Positions 48,717-57,100 of a stretch of 64,000 bases of DNA are shown here, piece after piece. Position 1 is the stretch's first letter. The number at the start of each line of letters is the position of its first letter. The DNA comes from Prevotella sp. (GTDB lineage: Bacteria; Bacteroidota; Bacteroidia; Bacteroidales; Bacteroidaceae). The stretch spans positions 1 to 64,000 of the forward strand of contig JAILFU010000171.1 of the NCBI GenBank assembly GCA_024697405.1. Direction: 5' to 3'. The position numbers were made by a program, and so were the translations under genes. The notes beneath the pieces are model-generated. The model worked only from the letters and a program-made list of their open reading frames with translations, did not search any database and was not told the DNA's origin.

Positions 48717-50356
48717 TTGGGACACCAGGGTTTCAAGGTCTTGAAGTAGTCGTTGCCCTTGTCGTCTACGAGAATAAAGGCGGGGAAATCCACGACGTCA
48801 ATCTTCCAGATGGCCTCCATGCCCAGTTCAGGATATTCTACACACTCAATAGATTTGATGCTGCTTTGACTGAGCACGGCAGCCACGCCGCCGATGCTGC
48901 CCAGGTAGAAGCCGCCATGCTTCTGGCAGGCGTCGGTCACCACTTGCGAGCGGTTGCCCTTGGCAATCATCACCAATGAGGCGCCGAGGCTCTGGAACTC
49001 GTCCACGTAGGGATCCATGCGGTTGGCCGTCGTGGGTCCCATCGAGCCGCAGGGATAGCCCTCCGGCGTCTTGGCAGGACCGGCATAGAGCACGGGATAT
49101 TTCTTGAAGTATTCAGGCATCTCCTCACCGGCGTCGATGCGGGCTTTCAGCTTGGCGTGGGCAATGTCGCGGGCTACGATGATCGTGCCCTTCAGGTTCA
49201 CCCTCGTGGAAACGGGATATTTCGACAGTTCCTTGCGGACGGCGTCGATGCCCTCGTTCAGGTCTATCTCAATGGTGTTCTGTCCCTCGCCGGCCTTGGC
49301 GTATTCTGCGGGAATCAGCTCTGTGGGGTTCGAGTCCATCTGCTCCAGCCAGATGCCGTCGCGGTTGATCTTGGCTTTGATGTTGCGGTCGGCCGAGCAG
49401 CTCACACCCATGCCGATGGGGCAGCTGGCACCGTGGCGCGGCAGACGGACGACGCGGATGTCATGAGCCAGATACTTGCCGCCAAACTGTGCACCCAACC
49501 CAATCTTCTGAGCTTCCAGCAGCAGCTTCTGCTCCAGGTCGACGTCGCGGAAGGCACGCCCTGTCTCGTCGCCCGTAGTGGGCAGCGAGTCGTAGTACTT
49601 GATGCTGGCCAGCTTCACGGTGAGCAGGTTCTTCTCAGCCGAGGTGCCGCCGATGACGAAGGCGATGTGGTAGGGCGGGCAGGCAGCTGTGCCCAGGCTC
49701 TTCATCTTCTCCACGAGGAAGGGAATCAGCGTCCCCTCGTTCTGGATGGTGGCCTTGGTCATGGGGTAGAAATAGGTCTTGTTGGCAGAGCCGCCGCCCT
49801 TGGCCACGAAGACGAAGCGGTATTCGGCACCCTCGGTGGCCTCGATGTCAATCTGTGCAGGCAGGTTGCAGCGGGTGTTCACCTCGTCGTACATGTTGAG
49901 CGGGGCATTCTGCGAATAGCGTAAGTTGTCCTGTGTAAAGGTGTTAAACACTCCTAGTGAAAGTGCTTCTTCATCTTCGAAGCCCGTCCACACCTGCTGA
50001 CCTTTCTCGCCGTGGATGATGGCAGTACCGGTGTCCTGGCAGAAGGGCAGTATGCCGCGAGCGGCCACCTCTGCGTTGCGCAGGAACTGCAGGGCCACGT
50101 ACTTGTCGTTGTCGCTGGCATCGGGGTCGTTCAGTATCTGAGCCACCTGCAGGTTATGCTCGCGGCGAAGCATGAACTCCACGTCGTGGAAGGCCTGCTG
50201 GGCTAGCAGCGTAAGAGCCTCCTTAGAAACTTTGATGATTTCTTTTCCCTCAAACTGCGCGGTGGTCACGCCATCCTTTGAAAGCAGTCTGTACTCTGTC
50301 TTGTCCTCGCCCAGCTGGAACATTGGGGCGTACTTGAATGCGGGTGTTGTAGCCAT
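48707..50356 (-). CDS. Class I fumarate hydratase
   Basis: [57 protein letters not shown]. Confidence 0.94.
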   Translation of the reverse strand: MATTPAFKYAPMFQLGEDKTEYRLLSKDGVTTAQFEGKEIIKVSKEALTLLAQQAFHDVEFMLRREHNLQVAQILNDPDASDNDKYVALQFLRNAEVAARGILPFCQDTGTAIIHGEKGQQVWTGFEDEEALSLGVFNTFTQDNLRYSQNAPLNMYDEVNTRCNLPAQIDIEATEGAEYRFVFVAKGGGSANKTYFYPMTKATIQNEGTLIPFLVEKMKSLGTAACPPYHIAFVIGGTSAEKNLLTVKLASIKYYDSLPTTGDETGRAFRDVDLEQKLLLEAQKIGLGAQFGGKYLAHDIRVVRLPRHGASCPIGMGVSCSADRNIKAKINRDGIWLEQMDSNPTELIPAEYAKAGEGQNTIEIDLNEGIDAVRKELSKYPVSTRVNLKGTIIVARDIAHAKLKARIDAGEEMPEYFKKYPVLYAGPAKTPEGYPCGSMGPTTANRMDPYVDEFQSLGASLVMIAKGNRSQVVTDACQKHGGFYLGSIGGVAAVLSQSSIKSIECVEYPELGMEAIWKIDVVDFPAFILVDDKGNDYFKTLKPWCPKCK

Positions 50357-50395
50357 AATATCTTTTTTTTAGTTTTTCGCTTGCAAAAGTACACA

Positions 50396-50430
50396 AAAAA
50401 TGCCGAAAGCACAAAACTTTCGGCATTTTT
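50396..50430 (-). terminator. Intrinsic terminator of mrp; its loop contains the -33 TTTG of a downstream promoter
   Basis: AAAAATGCCGAAAG(CACAAAA)CTTTCGGCATTTTT perfect stem. Confidence 0.85.
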
Positions 50431-50434
50431 CTTT

Positions 50435-51532
50435 CTACTTTTTCTTTCCGTTCCTGTTCACCACCGTGACCACTGCCTGAGCCAGGTTTAGGAAAGCCTG
50501 TCCCGACATCGAGTCGGCATTGGCGGCCACAGGCGTTCCCTCGTCGCCGTTGTCACAGACGCTCTGCACCAGCGGCAGCTGTGCCAGCAAGGGGAGCTTC
50601 ATCTCTTCGGCCAGTCGCTTGCAGCCTTCTCGTCCGAAGATGTAGTAGCGGTTCTGGGGCAGCTCGGCAGGCGTGAACCACGCCATGTTCTCCACCAGCC
50701 CCAGGATGGGCACCTGTACTTTCTCGTTCTGGTACATATCTATGCCTTTACGGGCATCGGCCAGCGCCACCTGCTGCGGTGTGGAGACGATGACGGCACC
50801 TGTGAGCTTCAGCGTCTGCAACAGCGTGAGATGGATGTCGCTGGTGCCCGGCGGCGTGTCGAGGATGAGATAGTCCAGCTCTCCCCAGTCGGCGTCGGCA
50901 ATGAGTTGCTTCAGCGCGTTGCAGGCCATGCCGCCGCGCCACAGCGTCGCCGTGCTGGGGGCGACGAAGAAGCCGATGCTCAGCATCTTGATGCCATATT
51001 TCTCAACAGGCACGATGAGGTCGCGTCCGTCCTTGTTCACGGCATACACTTGTTCGCCCTCCACGCCCAGCATCTTCGGGATGCTTGGACCGAAGATGTC
51101 GGTGTCGAGCAGGCCCACGCTGTAGCCCAGACGGGCCAACGCGACAGCCAGATTGACGGCCACGGTGCTCTTGCCCACGCCGCCCTTGCCGCTGCTCACG
51201 GCCACGATATGCTTTACGCCAGGCAGCAAGTCCTCGTCCTTGGGCCGGGGCTTCGATTTGTACTCGGTAATAATCTCTACGGCTACGTCCTGTCCGCAGT
51301 GGTAGTGGATGGCCGCTTCAGCGGCTTTCACGGTTGACTTCAGGAAAGGGTCGGTGTCGCGGGGAAATTCCAGCACCACCTTCACGCTCCAGTTCTTTCC
51401 CTCTTGCGGGGGATTGAGAGGGGCTACCACAGGCGTGTCGGCTACCATGCCGCTCTCTACCAGGTTTTTCTTCGTGCCCGCATACGTCACAGTGGCGAGC
51501 GCCTCCATAATCAGTTTCGGATAAAGGGCCAT
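50435..51532 (-). CDS. Mrp/NBP35 (ApbC) family Fe-S carrier ATPase
   Basis: AVSSGKGGVGKSTVAVNLAVALA; N-terminal DUF59-like region. Confidence 0.94.
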   Translation of the reverse strand: MALYPKLIMEALATVTYAGTKKNLVESGMVADTPVVAPLNPPQEGKNWSVKVVLEFPRDTDPFLKSTVKAAEAAIHYHCGQDVAVEIITEYKSKPRPKDEDLLPGVKHIVAVSSGKGGVGKSTVAVNLAVALARLGYSVGLLDTDIFGPSIPKMLGVEGEQVYAVNKDGRDLIVPVEKYGIKMLSIGFFVAPSTATLWRGGMACNALKQLIADADWGELDYLILDTPPGTSDIHLTLLQTLKLTGAVIVSTPQQVALADARKGIDMYQNEKVQVPILGLVENMAWFTPAELPQNRYYIFGREGCKRLAEEMKLPLLAQLPLVQSVCDNGDEGTPVAANADSMSGQAFLNLAQAVVTVVNRNGKKK

Positions 51533-51728
51533 GATTATTCTTTAATATATAATAATGTAGGGTCTGTATTGTTATTATTCATGTTTGCTTTCGTTTAGCG
51601 AAAAGACAGCTGCAAAGGTAAGCAAAAGAATCTTTTTCGCCAAGTAAGCAAGTGTTAAAAGTAAACAAAAGACATTAACGCCTACACTTCGTTGAATATT
51701 TTTTCGTACCTTTGCAAGCGTTTTAATC

Positions 51729-51753
51729 AGGCGCGGCATCTCGTGCCGCGCCT
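51729..51753 (+). other. Perfect 10-bp hairpin in the predicted 5' UTR of the NlpC/P60 gene
   Basis: AGGCGCGGCA(TCTCG)TGCCGCGCCT just after TACCTTTG (51707-51714). Confidence 0.7.
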
Positions 51754-51775
51754 ATCAATTACCTAATAGCGAGTT

Positions 51776-52375
51776 ATGAGAAAGAATTTCTTTTGTGCCC
51801 TTACCGTGATGTGTCTTTCCTTTGGCTGTGCTTACGGCCAGAGCAAGCAGGAAGAGTCGAACGACGAACTGATCAATGAGCTGTTGTCCTACGGCGATGT
51901 GGACGACGAGGAGATTGGCAACTTCGACTTCATCTACCGCAATGGAGGCGAGTCGCTCGACTACGACGAACTGATGGCGGAGAACATCATCGATGAGGCC
52001 ATATCCCATTTGGGAACCCGCTATGTCTATGGCTCGAAAGGCCCCAACTCGTTCGACTGCTCTGGTTTCACCAGCTATGTCTATAAGCACCAGAACGGCG
52101 TGTGGATTGGCGCCTCTTCCCGCGAGCAGTATGCCATCAACCAGCCCATCAAGCGCAGCGAGATGCAGGCAGGCGACCTGGTGTTCTTCACCTCCCCCCG
52201 CTCAGGACGAGGCGTGGGCCATGTGGGCATCGTCCTCGACTTCGACCCCATCACCGACACTTTCTATTTCATCCATGCCTCGACAAAGGAAGGCGTGAAA
52301 ATCAGCAAATCTACCGACGGCTATTATCAGAGACGCTATGTAGGCGTCAGGCGCCCCTTGCGGGCTACGCCCTGA
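51776..52375 (+). CDS. NlpC/P60 (C40) family cell-wall peptidase
   Basis: GTRYVYGSKGPNSFDCSGFTSYVY; GVGHVGIVLDF. Confidence 0.94.
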   Translation: MRKNFFCALTVMCLSFGCAYGQSKQEESNDELINELLSYGDVDDEEIGNFDFIYRNGGESLDYDELMAENIIDEAISHLGTRYVYGSKGPNSFDCSGFTSYVYKHQNGVWIGASSREQYAINQPIKRSEMQAGDLVFFTSPRSGRGVGHVGIVLDFDPITDTFYFIHASTKEGVKISKSTDGYYQRRYVGVRRPLRATP

Positions 52376-52383
52376 ATAGATAA

Positions 52384-52524
52384 CGGGCTGCGCCCTAAAT
52401 GATAAATGATAAATGACAAATAAAAAATGCTGCGCGATGAAAAGACTAAATATTAGTAGAAAGATTTTTACGCCGCTAAGTTTATCATTTATCATTTTTC
52501 ATTTATCATTTAGGGCGCAGCCCG
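52384..52524. repeat. Inverted repeat CGGGCTGCGCCCTAAATGATAAATGA... whose right arm encodes part of the CapA-like signal peptide
   Basis: 26-nt perfect arms 52384-52409 and 52499-52524; the right arm lies in the CDS. Confidence 0.9.
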
Positions 52525-53528
52525 CAGTAGCACAACCCGCTCCAGCTCAGTCCGACACCCTGACCATTGCCATGGTGGGCGACGTGATGATGGGCACTAC
52601 CTTTCCCAGCATGATGCTGCCCGAGGATGAGGGACGGCAGCTGTTTAAAGACGCTGCCGACATCCTGCTGCGTGCCGACCTCACCGTGGGCAACCTAGAG
52701 GGGACGCTCTGCGACGGCGGACAGTCGACCAAAGGCACAGGTCCCAATAGCTATAGCTTCCGCACCCCCACCAGCTTCGCTCCGAGGCTGAAGGAGGTGG
52801 GCTTCGACTTTATGAGCATGGCCAACAACCACGCCAACGACTTCGGCCAGCAGGGCATCGAGAGTACCGAGCGCTGCCTGCGCGAACAGGGCATCCTGTT
52901 CAGCGGTATCGAGGGACGCGTGGAGAGCTGTGTCATCGAGCGTTGTGGAAAGAAGATAGGTCTCTGCGCCTTCGGTCATAACAGCTACACGCTGAAACAC
53001 ACCGACCTGAATGTAGTGGGCCGCATCGTCGACGACCTCGTCAGCAGCAGCGACCTCGTCGTCGTCTCCTTCCACGGTGGTGCCGAAGGCCGCGACAAGA
53101 ACCACTTGCCACAGGGCAGCGAGACCTTCCTGGGTGAAAACCGAGGCTCTCTGCGTGAGCTGGCACATTTCTGCATTGACCACGGAGCCGATGTGGTCTA
53201 CGGTCACGGCCCTCATGTGCTGCGCTGCGCCGAGGTCTACAAAGACCGGTTCATTGCCTACAGTCTTGGCAATTTCTGCACGCCCTATAACGTCAACTTG
53301 ACAGCTATCTCGGGCTATGCCCCTTTGCTGGAAATCAAGATAGATCCCAGTGACGGTCGTTTCCTCCAGGGACAGATACACCCCTTCATCCAGACCCGAG
53401 GGATAGGCCCCCGTGCCGACAAGTCGGGAGCCGTCATCCGCGAGATGAAGCAGCTCACCGAGACCGACGTGCCCCAGAGCCAGGCCCGCATCGACGACCA
53501 AGGCTGCATTCTTCTTAAGTCAGAATAA
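52437..53528 (+). CDS. CapA/poly-gamma-glutamate synthesis-like metallophosphatase family protein
   Basis: LTIAMVGDVMMGTTFP; LTVGNLEGTLCDGG; SFHGGAEGRD; VYGHGPHVLRCAEVYKDRFIAYSLGNF. Confidence 0.9.
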   Translation: MKRLNISRKIFTPLSLSFIIFHLSFRAQPAVAQPAPAQSDTLTIAMVGDVMMGTTFPSMMLPEDEGRQLFKDAADILLRADLTVGNLEGTLCDGGQSTKGTGPNSYSFRTPTSFAPRLKEVGFDFMSMANNHANDFGQQGIESTERCLREQGILFSGIEGRVESCVIERCGKKIGLCAFGHNSYTLKHTDLNVVGRIVDDLVSSSDLVVVSFHGGAEGRDKNHLPQGSETFLGENRGSLRELAHFCIDHGADVVYGHGPHVLRCAEVYKDRFIAYSLGNFCTPYNVNLTAISGYAPLLEIKIDPSDGRFLQGQIHPFIQTRGIGPRADKSGAVIREMKQLTETDVPQSQARIDDQGCILLKSE

Positions 53529-53547
53529 AAAGTAAGCAATAATCTTG

Positions 53548-53955
53548 ATGAATACTTTCCGTCATTTGCTCCGCTGCTATCCGCTGACGCTTGTCTGTCT
53601 GGCACTCATCTGGTTTCTCTGCCTGTTTGGCCATATGCCGAAGACGCCGATGGACGATGTGCCCTTCATCGACAAGTGGACGCATCTTGTGATGTACGGC
53701 GGCACCACGTCGGTGATGTGGTGGGAATACCTGCGCTGTCACAGCCGTCTGGAGTTCTGGAAACTCTTCCTCTTTGCCTTCCTTGGGCTCATCCTGATGA
53801 GCGGCTGCATAGAGCTTCTACAGGCTAACTGCACGACGACACGCTCGGGCGACTGGCTCGACTTCGTCGCCAACAGTCTGGGCGTGGTGCTCGGCACCCT
53901 TGTCGGTCTGACCATCCGCTGGCTGCGCAATAAAAAAACAAATAATAATAAATAA
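53548..53955 (+). CDS. VanZ-like family membrane protein
   Basis: DKWTHLVMYGGTTSVMWWEYLR...LMSGCIELLQ. Confidence 0.8.
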   Translation: MNTFRHLLRCYPLTLVCLALIWFLCLFGHMPKTPMDDVPFIDKWTHLVMYGGTTSVMWWEYLRCHSRLEFWKLFLFAFLGLILMSGCIELLQANCTTTRSGDWLDFVANSLGVVLGTLVGLTIRWLRNKKTNNNK

Positions 53956-54011
53956 AGAAAGCTCCCCTCATTCGCGTGGGAGGTAGAAGGGTTTTATAAC
54001 TCCTAACTATT

Positions 54012-54764
54012 ATGAAATTAATCAGTTGGAACGTGAACGGCCTGCGGGCCTGCGAAGCCAAGGGCTTCAGAGAAATATTCCGTGAGCTGGATGCCGACTT
54101 CTTCTGCCTGCAGGAGACGAAGATGCAGCCCGATCAGCTCGACATCGCCTTCGACGGCTATGAGTCCTACTGGAACAGCGCCGAGAAGAAAGGCTATAGC
54201 GGCACCGCCGTCTTCACCCGTCACAAGCCCCTCAGCGTCAGCTACGGCATCGGCGTCGACGAGCACGACCATGAAGGACGTGTCATCACGCTGGAGATGG
54301 AGCAGTTCTTCCTCGTATGCTGCTATACGCCCAACTCGCAGGATGGCCTGAAGCGCCTCGACTACCGCATGACATGGGAGAATGACTTCCGCGAGTACCT
54401 GAAGCGGCTCGACGCAACGAAGCCTGTCATCCTCTGCGGCGATTTGAACGTGGCCCACGAGGAAATAGACATCAAGAACCCGAAGACCAACCGCCGCAAT
54501 GCCGGTTTCACCGACGAGGAGCGCCAGCAGTTCACCAATCTCCTTTCAAGTGGCTTCACCGACACCTTCCGCTGGAAATATCCCGATCAGGTGACCTACT
54601 CCTGGTGGAGCTACCGCTTCCAGGCCCGGCAGAAGAACGCTGGCTGGCGCATCGACTATTTCGTCGTCAGCGACCGCCTGCAGCCACACGTAGACGACGC
54701 CAAGATCCACACCGACATCTTCGGCTCCGACCACTGCCCCGTAGAGCTGGACATAAGGTTATAG
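54012..54764 (+). CDS. xth: Exodeoxyribonuclease III
   Basis: MKLISWNVNGLRACEAKGF; FCLQETKM; DYFVVSDRL...SDHCPVELDI. Confidence 0.96.
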   Translation: MKLISWNVNGLRACEAKGFREIFRELDADFFCLQETKMQPDQLDIAFDGYESYWNSAEKKGYSGTAVFTRHKPLSVSYGIGVDEHDHEGRVITLEMEQFFLVCCYTPNSQDGLKRLDYRMTWENDFREYLKRLDATKPVILCGDLNVAHEEIDIKNPKTNRRNAGFTDEERQQFTNLLSSGFTDTFRWKYPDQVTYSWWSYRFQARQKNAGWRIDYFVVSDRLQPHVDDAKIHTDIFGSDHCPVELDIRL

Positions 54765-54935
54765 ACCGCTGTGTAGCAGGCAATAAATTAGTCCTAATCA
54801 GGATAAATCCCTGTATTGTCAGATCATTGCTTACTTATTGGCAGCATCCGTCGTCTGAGGATGTAGCGACAGCAAAGGACAGCACTAGAGACCTCAGAAT
54901 AACGTTCTGTCTAAGCTGATGTCATATTCCCTTCA

Positions 54936-55229
54936 TATCCTTCACAAGACCGTAACTTGTTGATAAACAATTACTTCTTGTGAAGGATATGGCTTTTGTA
55001 TAAATATACAGAGAAACTGTATATTTATGCAGAGTCTATGCTTTTCAAGCACCTCTTATCCCTATTTTCCAAATAGTGCCACCTTTTGAAAAAATGCGAA
55101 CGCTATTTTCCCAAAAGGCGTTCGCATTTTTTCCTACGGAGGCACTATACGAAATGCATAAATATGCATTTTAGAGTATCCTTCACGGTAACTGCCATAT
55201 ATTCACTGTATTACACGACGGTGAAGGAT
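54936..55229. repeat. Divergent copy D of the dispersed intergenic element (ATCCTTCAC/GTGAAGGAT boxes, long central hairpin)
   Basis: Core CGCTATTTTCCCAAAAGGCGTTCGCA matches A-C core; 16-bp perfect stem GAAAAAATGCGAACGC/GCGTTCGCATTTTTTC. Confidence 0.55.
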
Positions 55230-55429
55230 GAAACATGAATCTCCAACTTGTGTTATTCACGGAAGTGATTCCTGTAAAGCCTCTTCACAAAGTTGGCTTC
55301 GCCGGAGGGTTCTGTGCAGCATCTTTCGTGCCTCTGCCAGTTTCCGCGTCCTAAAGCAAAATCTCTGCGACCTCAGAGTTGAAAAATAACGTCATGAATA
55401 ATACAGATAAAAGAAAAGTTCCGATTTTC

Positions 55430-55460
55430 TTTGAAGTTTCATTTTTATTTCTTATCTTTG
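55430..55460 (+). promoter_or_regulatory. Bacteroidota-type promoter TTTG-N19-TATCTTTG
   Basis: TTTG 55430-55433, TATCTTTG 55453-55460, upstream of ATG 55505. Confidence 0.7.
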
Positions 55461-55504
55461 CAAAAAGTTTAGAAGAAGAATTATTCACTAATACCTGACA
55501 TACT

Positions 55505-56125
55505 ATGAACAAGGAGGAGAAATTCATCATCACCATCAGCCGTCAGTTCGGCACAGGTGGACACGAGATTGGCGCCGAGCTGGCTCGTCGCCTGGGCGTG
55601 AAGCTGCTCGACAAGCAGATTTTGAACGAGGTAGCCAGCCGTTTCTGCGGCGTGGAGAATGCCGTGGAGCGTATTGAAGCTCGCAACCCGCTGTGGCGCG
55701 ACGACTTCACCAGCTTCTACCGACAGTACATGGCCGGGGCTGAGTATAATGGTCAGGAGCATGACCAGACGAGCCACCAGCTGTTTGAGGCACAGGCACA
55801 GGCCATACGCCGCATCGCTGCGGAGGAGTCGTGCGTGCTCATTGGCCGCTGCGGCTTCCACATCTTCCGCGACCACCCGAACGCGCTGAAGATTTTCATC
55901 CATGCCGACGATGACTGCCGCAAGCATCGCATCGCCGAGAAGTATGACATCTCAGAGGGCGATGCCGCCGCCATGATTGTGGACAACGACTACTCCCGAG
56001 AGCTCTACACGAAGACCTTCACAGGCAGCGACTGGCAGGATGCCCGCAACTACGACGTGACGCTGAACGTGCGACGCTTCGGCGTGAACGGGGCCGTTGA
56101 CTTCCTGATGAACGTGATTGGCTGA
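55505..56125 (+). CDS. Cytidylate kinase-like family protein
   Basis: [34 protein letters not shown]. Confidence 0.9.
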   Translation: MNKEEKFIITISRQFGTGGHEIGAELARRLGVKLLDKQILNEVASRFCGVENAVERIEARNPLWRDDFTSFYRQYMAGAEYNGQEHDQTSHQLFEAQAQAIRRIAAEESCVLIGRCGFHIFRDHPNALKIFIHADDDCRKHRIAEKYDISEGDAAAMIVDNDYSRELYTKTFTGSDWQDARNYDVTLNVRRFGVNGAVDFLMNVIG

Positions 56126-56937
56126 TGGGACTGGGAAAATGGATTGCAGGCTATCTGGGCTGGATAGTGCTGGGGCCAATAGGAGGAATATTGGGATTCC
56201 TCCTAGGGTCTTTTATTGAATCCTCTGCCTCTGGCGGCAAGGATGGCTCAACCGACAACGGACAGACTTACGGCAGCCAAGAATGGGAGCAGGCACAGGC
56301 TCGAAGCCAGCAGCAGAGTCAGGCACAGGGCGACCGCAACAGCTTCCTGCTGTCGATGCTGGTCATGGCGGCCTATATCATCAAGGCCGACGAGCGGGTG
56401 ATGCACTCGGAGATGGAGCTGGTGCGCAGCTTTCTCAGGCAAAACTTCGGTGAAGAAGCTGTGCAGCAGGGTAACCACATCCTGATGAAACTCTTCGAAG
56501 AGGAGAAGAGCAAGGGGCGCGTCGCCTTCAGACAGACCATCCGGCAGAGCTGTGCCGAGGCTGCCCGCTACCTGGACTACAGCGGACGGCTGCAGCTGCT
56601 GAACTTCCTTGTGATGATAGCTCAGGCCGACGGTCATGTGGACAACAGGGAGGTGGATGCCCTGAAGGACGTGGCACGCTGGATGCAGATGAAGACCAGC
56701 GAGGTGGACTCGATGCTCCACATGCAAGGCGACACGCTCGACGATGCCTACCGCGTGCTGGGCGTCACCCCGCAAGCCACCGACGAAGAGCTGCGTAAAG
56801 CCTATCGCCGGCTGGCACTGGAGCACCATCCCGACCGCGTGGCAAAGCTGGGCGAAGATGTGCGCCGGGCCGCCGAAAAGAAATTCCAGGAAATCAACGC
56901 CGCCAAGGAACGGATATGGAAGGCAAGAGGACTGTAG
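56125..56937 (+). CDS. TerB plus C-terminal DnaJ domain co-chaperone (DjlA-like)
   Basis: C-term [36 protein letters not shown]-domain; TerB-like middle. Confidence 0.88.
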   Translation: MGLGKWIAGYLGWIVLGPIGGILGFLLGSFIESSASGGKDGSTDNGQTYGSQEWEQAQARSQQQSQAQGDRNSFLLSMLVMAAYIIKADERVMHSEMELVRSFLRQNFGEEAVQQGNHILMKLFEEEKSKGRVAFRQTIRQSCAEAARYLDYSGRLQLLNFLVMIAQADGHVDNREVDALKDVARWMQMKTSEVDSMLHMQGDTLDDAYRVLGVTPQATDEELRKAYRRLALEHHPDRVAKLGEDVRRAAEKKFQEINAAKERIWKARGL

Positions 56938-56945
56938 CGGGCTGC

Positions 56946-57100
56946 GGGCTGCGCCCTAAATGATAAATGACAAATGATAAATATATAAATAATGCTGTGT
57001 GATGAGAGGAGTATATAGAAAATTCTTTGGAGGTATTGTCAGACAGCTAGGTTTTTTATTTTTTATTTTTTATTTATCATTTAGCCCTGTAAGGGCGCAA
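56946..57100. repeat. Second GGGCTGCGCCCTAAATGATAAATGA inverted-repeat element overlapping a signal peptide
   Basis: Left GGGCTGCGCCCTAAATGATAAATGACAAATGATAAAT; right TTTATTTATCATTTAGCCCTGTAAGGGCGCAA. Confidence 0.8.
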
